Source: an uncultured Prevotella sp. (GTDB lineage: Bacteria > Bacteroidota > Bacteroidia > Bacteroidales > Bacteroidaceae). Taken from it: a DNA stretch of 54,319 bases. Every line of letters begins with the position of its first letter. The stretch's first letter is position 1. The notes under the pieces were generated by a model that saw only the letters and a list, made by a program, of their open reading frames with translations, searched no databases and was not told the DNA's origin. The stretch lies in the NCBI GenBank assembly GCA_900315765.1, contig ONAK01000014.1, positions 1 through 54,319 on the forward strand, written 5' to 3'. Below, piece after piece: positions 51,324-54,319 of the stretch. The position numbers were made by a program, and so were the translations under genes.

Positions 51324-53456
51324 TTACACCCTTCTTTTAATAAAGTATAGCATGCCGCTGCTGGCGCGCTTGGATTGGAACTTGTATTCTGGGCGACGCA
51401 GGTAGGCGGCTATCTTCTGGATAGAAGTGGCATCTTCTTTATAACCTTTAAAATGGCTCTTGATGAGGGCCGAAAGGTCTTTCAGGCCAAGCCACTCGCC
51501 GTCTTCATCGATACGAGGTTTCTGTATCAAGCTCATCAGCATCTCGCCCAGTCCATTCAGGCGCTGGTAATTCAGATTGTGCTCCATCAAAGCACGCTCT
51601 TCGTCCTTCGACAACCAATAGCGCTCGCCTTGACGGATTTCGTGCAACAGCTGGGCAAAGAGCTGAGCGTGCTGAACGGGTGTCTCGAAGTCGATATCGC
51701 CATCGATGCTCACACAGAGGAAACGGCGCGAACCTGACGGGTCGGTAAGCGGCGTCTGCTCGTTGGTGGTTCCGATGAACGAGGCATAACGGCGATTCGA
51801 GGTGTATGCCTTGCCATAAGGCGGACGATATTTCAGGTCGGCTGTCGACACGAGGTACTTGAGCGCAATCTGCTGGCGCTGGGTAATCTTGTCGAACTCA
51901 TCGAGGTTGATGAGTCCGAACGACGACAGCCCCAGGTTCAAGTCCTGCTCGTTCTTGAAGTTGATGCGATCGTTGTAGTAATCCTGAAGCTCGCGAGGCA
52001 ATAGTATTCTGCAGAACGATGACTTTCCGCAACCTTGTCGACCTATCAACAACGGAACAAGGGCGTTACCCGTAAGCTGTCCCTTACCCTGCCACATGGC
52101 CACCATCGACCGCATCCATATATGAAATAGGTATGTCCACTCCTTCCACTCCGTAGGCACTCGCTGGGCCAGAGGGGTAACGCGATCCTTGCCGTCCCAA
52201 CAGGGCAGATGCTCCAGATAGTCGTTGATGGGGTCGTAACGCTCTATATCGTCGGAGTTCACATAGCGACGTATATCCTTATCCCAACACTTGATGCCCT
52301 GCTCCATGGCTCGCATGGTGATGGAGTTTCGGGCCTCTTCAGTCAGGTCTTGGAATGAGAAGCCGATGCCCGTTCTCATGCGATATTCGGGCACACCACG
52401 CATCACATTCTTTCGCAGTTCGTAGTAGCTGTTAAGGAATATGTTTACCTTCATCGTGAGCAGCGTTTCTTGGGGAATATTCTTGGTGCGCTTGATGCCT
52501 TTCTTGCTCATATATTTCTCTACCAAGTCCTCTCGATAGGCATTTTCGAACACCTTAGCCACCAACTCCTTCTCATCCCAGAACACCGATTTCATCATTG
52601 CCTGACGCATGGCGGGAGCCATCGAGAGTCCCGTTTCCATACAATACTGCGCCAAGAGCGAGAGCGCGGCATGATGGCGTTCATCTTTATCACTGATGCC
52701 CTCAGTCTCATCAAATGCTTTTGAGAGGTTATACTCAAAAACGGTGTGCATGCTCTTGTAGCGATCCATGCCCAAACGCCCCTCAGTCTGCTCCAGCGAT
52801 GATGACTGATGGGCGATGACTTCCGTAGGCTTTTCGGCCTTGGCGTAGATAGCTGTTGCCAACGGGTTGTAGAACAGCAGAGGGTCGTAACTCATATAGC
52901 AGATGCGATGCGTGGTGGGATCCAACTTCTCTATGGTTACGCCAAGCTGACCGTTATAGATGATTCGGGCACGTTCGTAGAGGTTTTCGTGGAAGAGCGC
53001 GGTGCCGCCTTCATCAGAAGGCAAACCGCCAGTAAACTGTTCTCCACGACACACTATCTTGACCGATTGCCCATCGGCACCCACGAAAGTCATCAACGTT
53101 TGAGGCATCTCGGCCGCACCTCGACGAACCGCACTGGCCTCATCCTGCCCAGTAAGATTGTTCACCTCGAGCAGCACCAAGCCATTGTAGCACTTGGTGA
53201 TGCATTCGTGCATTCGGTTTTCCTGTTGCAGCGCAAAGCAGATACGTGGCAGATTCTTAGTCCAATCGGGCAACGAATCAAGCGTTCCATCCTGATTGCG
53301 ACTCTTGAAGTCGGCCAACGGATAAACGCTGCGAAAGTTGCTTACTTGTTCCTGATACTCACCGCTACGAATCACATCGGCAATCTCCTGAAGACCAACC
53401 AATCGCAGGGTTTCCTTGTTCCTATAGTTCTTGATTAGGGTTGCTTTAATTTCCAT
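51324..53456 (-). CDS. VapE/VirE-type replication ATPase with BT4734-N and DUF3874
   Basis: 710 aa. The N-terminal part (about 20-200) resembles the BT4734/VirE N-terminal domain (CYNGLVLLEVNNLTGQDEA, QSVKIVCRGEQF). The central VirE P-loop ATPase begins near 395 with YLEHLPCWDGKDRVTPLAQR and has Walker A LLIGRQGCGKSSF (about 472-484), Walker B LINLDEFDKI, and SFIGTTNEQTPLTDPSGSRR with the arginine finger. The C-terminal DUF3874 part (about 620-710) has QRLNGLGEMLMSL and KIAAYLRRPEYKFQSKR. VapE-type ATPases are the helicase-primase partners of satellite elements. A strong iteron-like array lies immediately upstream. Confidence 0.88.
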   Translation of the reverse strand: MEIKATLIKNYRNKETLRLVGLQEIADVIRSGEYQEQVSNFRSVYPLADFKSRNQDGTLDSLPDWTKNLPRICFALQQENRMHECITKCYNGLVLLEVNNLTGQDEASAVRRGAAEMPQTLMTFVGADGQSVKIVCRGEQFTGGLPSDEGGTALFHENLYERARIIYNGQLGVTIEKLDPTTHRICYMSYDPLLFYNPLATAIYAKAEKPTEVIAHQSSSLEQTEGRLGMDRYKSMHTVFEYNLSKAFDETEGISDKDERHHAALSLLAQYCMETGLSMAPAMRQAMMKSVFWDEKELVAKVFENAYREDLVEKYMSKKGIKRTKNIPQETLLTMKVNIFLNSYYELRKNVMRGVPEYRMRTGIGFSFQDLTEEARNSITMRAMEQGIKCWDKDIRRYVNSDDIERYDPINDYLEHLPCWDGKDRVTPLAQRVPTEWKEWTYLFHIWMRSMVAMWQGKGQLTGNALVPLLIGRQGCGKSSFCRILLPRELQDYYNDRINFKNEQDLNLGLSSFGLINLDEFDKITQRQQIALKYLVSTADLKYRPPYGKAYTSNRRYASFIGTTNEQTPLTDPSGSRRFLCVSIDGDIDFETPVQHAQLFAQLLHEIRQGERYWLSKDEERALMEHNLNYQRLNGLGEMLMSLIQKPRIDEDGEWLGLKDLSALIKSHFKGYKEDATSIQKIAAYLRRPEYKFQSKRASSGMLYFIKRRV

Positions 53457-53482
53457 CTTCTAAGTTATTTCAAAATTGACTG

Positions 53483-53490
53483 CAAAGATA
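53483..53490 (-). promoter_or_regulatory. -7 promoter box of the VapE-like gene
   Basis: CAAAGATA reads TATCTTTG on the minus strand, 27 nt before the start. The outer inverted repeat begins about 60 bp upstream of it. Confidence 0.6.
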
Positions 53491-53547
53491 CAAAAATTTG
53501 CCGAAATGTGCAAGGAAAACTTCACAAAATAATTTGTTCAAAAATAA

Positions 53548-53955
53548 CACAAACCTACACCAACTGATATTATCTATTGATTATCAAGGGTTTAAGTAGT
53601 GTAGGCTGCCTACATTTTGCTACACTATAACTACACAAAACTGCTAAAAGTCGTGTCTTGTACGATATTTTCAAACAAGTTAACTTAATAGTTTCAGCTT
53701 GTTTAGCAAAAGGGAACTAACAGTTCCTTCAGAGGGAACTGATAGTTCCCATGTTAGAAACTGACTGTTCCCATTCATAGAACTATTGTGGGACTACCTT
53801 ATTATCAATAAGTTATCTGTTTTTACACCTCATATTTCAGCTAAAAACCATCAAAATCAAGCCAAAAGTGTAGATTATATGTAGCAAAATGTAGGAACAA
53901 TACACAAGCTATCTTACTTATAATCAAAAAGTTATAATCTAAAGTGTAGGTTTTG
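53548..53955. other. Iteron-like array in nested inverted repeats, candidate origin or control region
   Basis: Outer pair: CACAAACCTACAC (53548-53560) versus GTGTAGGTTTTG (53944-53955). Middle pair: 53599-53636 versus 53868-53905, 29 of 38 positions complementary by hand, with a perfect 15-bp core CCTACATTTTGCTAC (53609-53623 and, inverted, 53881-53895). The left arm also holds TGTAGG-ctg-CCTACA. Centre: 17-nt dyads starting at 53712, 53734 and 53756, the best being GGGAACTGATAGTTCCC, with a weak fourth at 53778; the period is exactly 22 bp. Nothing coding was found in this gap. Confidence 0.85.
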
Positions 53956-53986
53956 ATCTATTTTTAAGAAAGAATATATAGAAATA

Positions 53987-54018
53987 TTTGGTAATATCAA
54001 CATTTTTACCTACCTTTG
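53987..54018 (+). promoter_or_regulatory. Promoter of the DUF6078 gene
   Basis: TTTG (53987-53990), 20 nt, TACCTTTG (54011-54018), a near-perfect -33/-7 pair. The ATG at 54023 is four bases after the -7 box, so the mRNA is probably leaderless. Confidence 0.8.
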
Positions 54019-54022
54019 CAGC

Positions 54023-54319
54023 ATGAAAGAGACTAATAAGACAAAGACACAGGAAGAAATCTTCCGCGACAAGGTAGATCATTACATAGTATGTTTCCTT
54101 GACCATTGCCCGCTCCATGAGCAATGCCTCCGTTGGTTGGTAGGCCAGCATGCCGACCCCACCCGTGTAGTTTACAGCAGTATCAACCCTCGCAATCCTA
54201 ACTACGGCAAAGAGGATTGCGACATGTTCCGCCCCAACCGTAAGGCTGTGATGAAAATGGGGTTCAAGAACATGTATCACGATATGCCTGGCTACATGGA
54301 GCGTTCCATCCGCCGCCGA
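54023..54319 (+). CDS. DUF6078-family protein, 5' part, runs off the window
   Basis: 99 codons are visible from ATG at 54023. The start KETNKTKTQEEIFRDKVDHY is followed by a Cys-rich block CFLDHCPLHEQCLRWLVGQH, then RVVYSSINPRNPNYGKEDCD and KMGFKNMYHDMPGYMERS. The CxxxxC-type spacing and the later text fit the DUF6078 family of Bacteroidota, found mostly in Prevotella and Bacteroides; function unknown. The cysteines could bind metal. It is divergent from the VapE-like gene and shares the iteron-like region with it. Confidence 0.78.
   Translation, partial: MKETNKTKTQEEIFRDKVDHYIVCFLDHCPLHEQCLRWLVGQHADPTRVVYSSINPRNPNYGKEDCDMFRPNRKAVMKMGFKNMYHDMPGYMERSIRRR

Noticed and set aside
53700-53790. 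Dyads considered as rho-independent terminators
   Set aside because: They lack T runs, are short, regularly spaced at 22 bp and lie between divergent promoters, which fits protein-binding sites better.

Overview
The window looks like chromosomal DNA of a gut or oral Bacteroidales, most likely a Prevotella/Segatella-type organism. Reasons: a SusC/SusD polysaccharide locus, LytS/LytTR signalling, DUF4421, DUF6377, DUF3874 and DUF6078 families, a smalltalk mini-lipoprotein, and many promoters with the Bacteroidota -7 box TAnnTTTG instead of sigma70 boxes. Family names come from reading the translations; no database search was run.

Layout. 1-446: 5' part of a class II fructose-bisphosphate aldolase gene (minus strand). 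645-6962: a minus-strand operon tolC - membrane fusion protein - MacB-like ATPase - MacB-like permease - LytS-type kinase - LytTR regulator, with a -33/-7 promoter and a dyad operator. The ATPase has lost part of its N-terminus through a small deletion that leaves TAG at the junction. 7058-8731: a DUF6377 sensor/regulator. 8764-15687: a decayed phage- or satellite-like island (P5-like protein, DUF3987 helicase/primase-like protein, frameshifted Bro-N antirepressor, small coiled-coil and OB-like proteins, WYL regulator), riddled with a REP-like palindromic repeat that has even been built into a coding sequence. 16034-17460: a DUF4143 AAA ATPase preceded by three 16-nt repeats spaced exactly 32 bp. 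17494-21101: DUF4421 protein, smalltalk peptide and a multi-module lipoprotein. 21140-23079: a VanX-like dipeptidase plus NagZ-like GH3 pair for peptidoglycan.

23231-30209: five overlapping genes that form a complete trans-envelope exporter of the NHLM (nitrile-hydratase-leader microcin) type: HlyD, ABC, ABC, TolC and a second HlyD lipoprotein. The ABC protein that normally carries a C39 leader peptidase lacks it, and no precursor or modifying enzyme lies nearby. 30348-43074: a seven-gene minus-strand beta-glucan utilisation locus (SusC, SusD, surface glycan-binding lipoprotein, GH16, CotH kinase-like protein, GH5, GH3). 43437-48257: a lipoprotein resembling leukocidin-type beta-pore-forming toxins, a band-7 protein and a DUF3857 transglutaminase-like protein. 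48360-51307: a PEP-synthase-like protein split into two ORFs by a small deletion. 51324-53456: a VapE/DUF3874 replication-type ATPase, divergent from a DUF6078 gene that runs off the window.

The most striking non-coding structure is the 566-bp gap 53457-54022: three 17-nt dyads of AGTTCCC at an exact 22-bp period, enclosed by nested inverted repeats rich in TGTAG boxes, next to the VapE-type ATPase. It looks like an iteron-type origin or operator. Three genes show short deletions of roughly 7-15 codons, which could be real decay or an assembly artefact.
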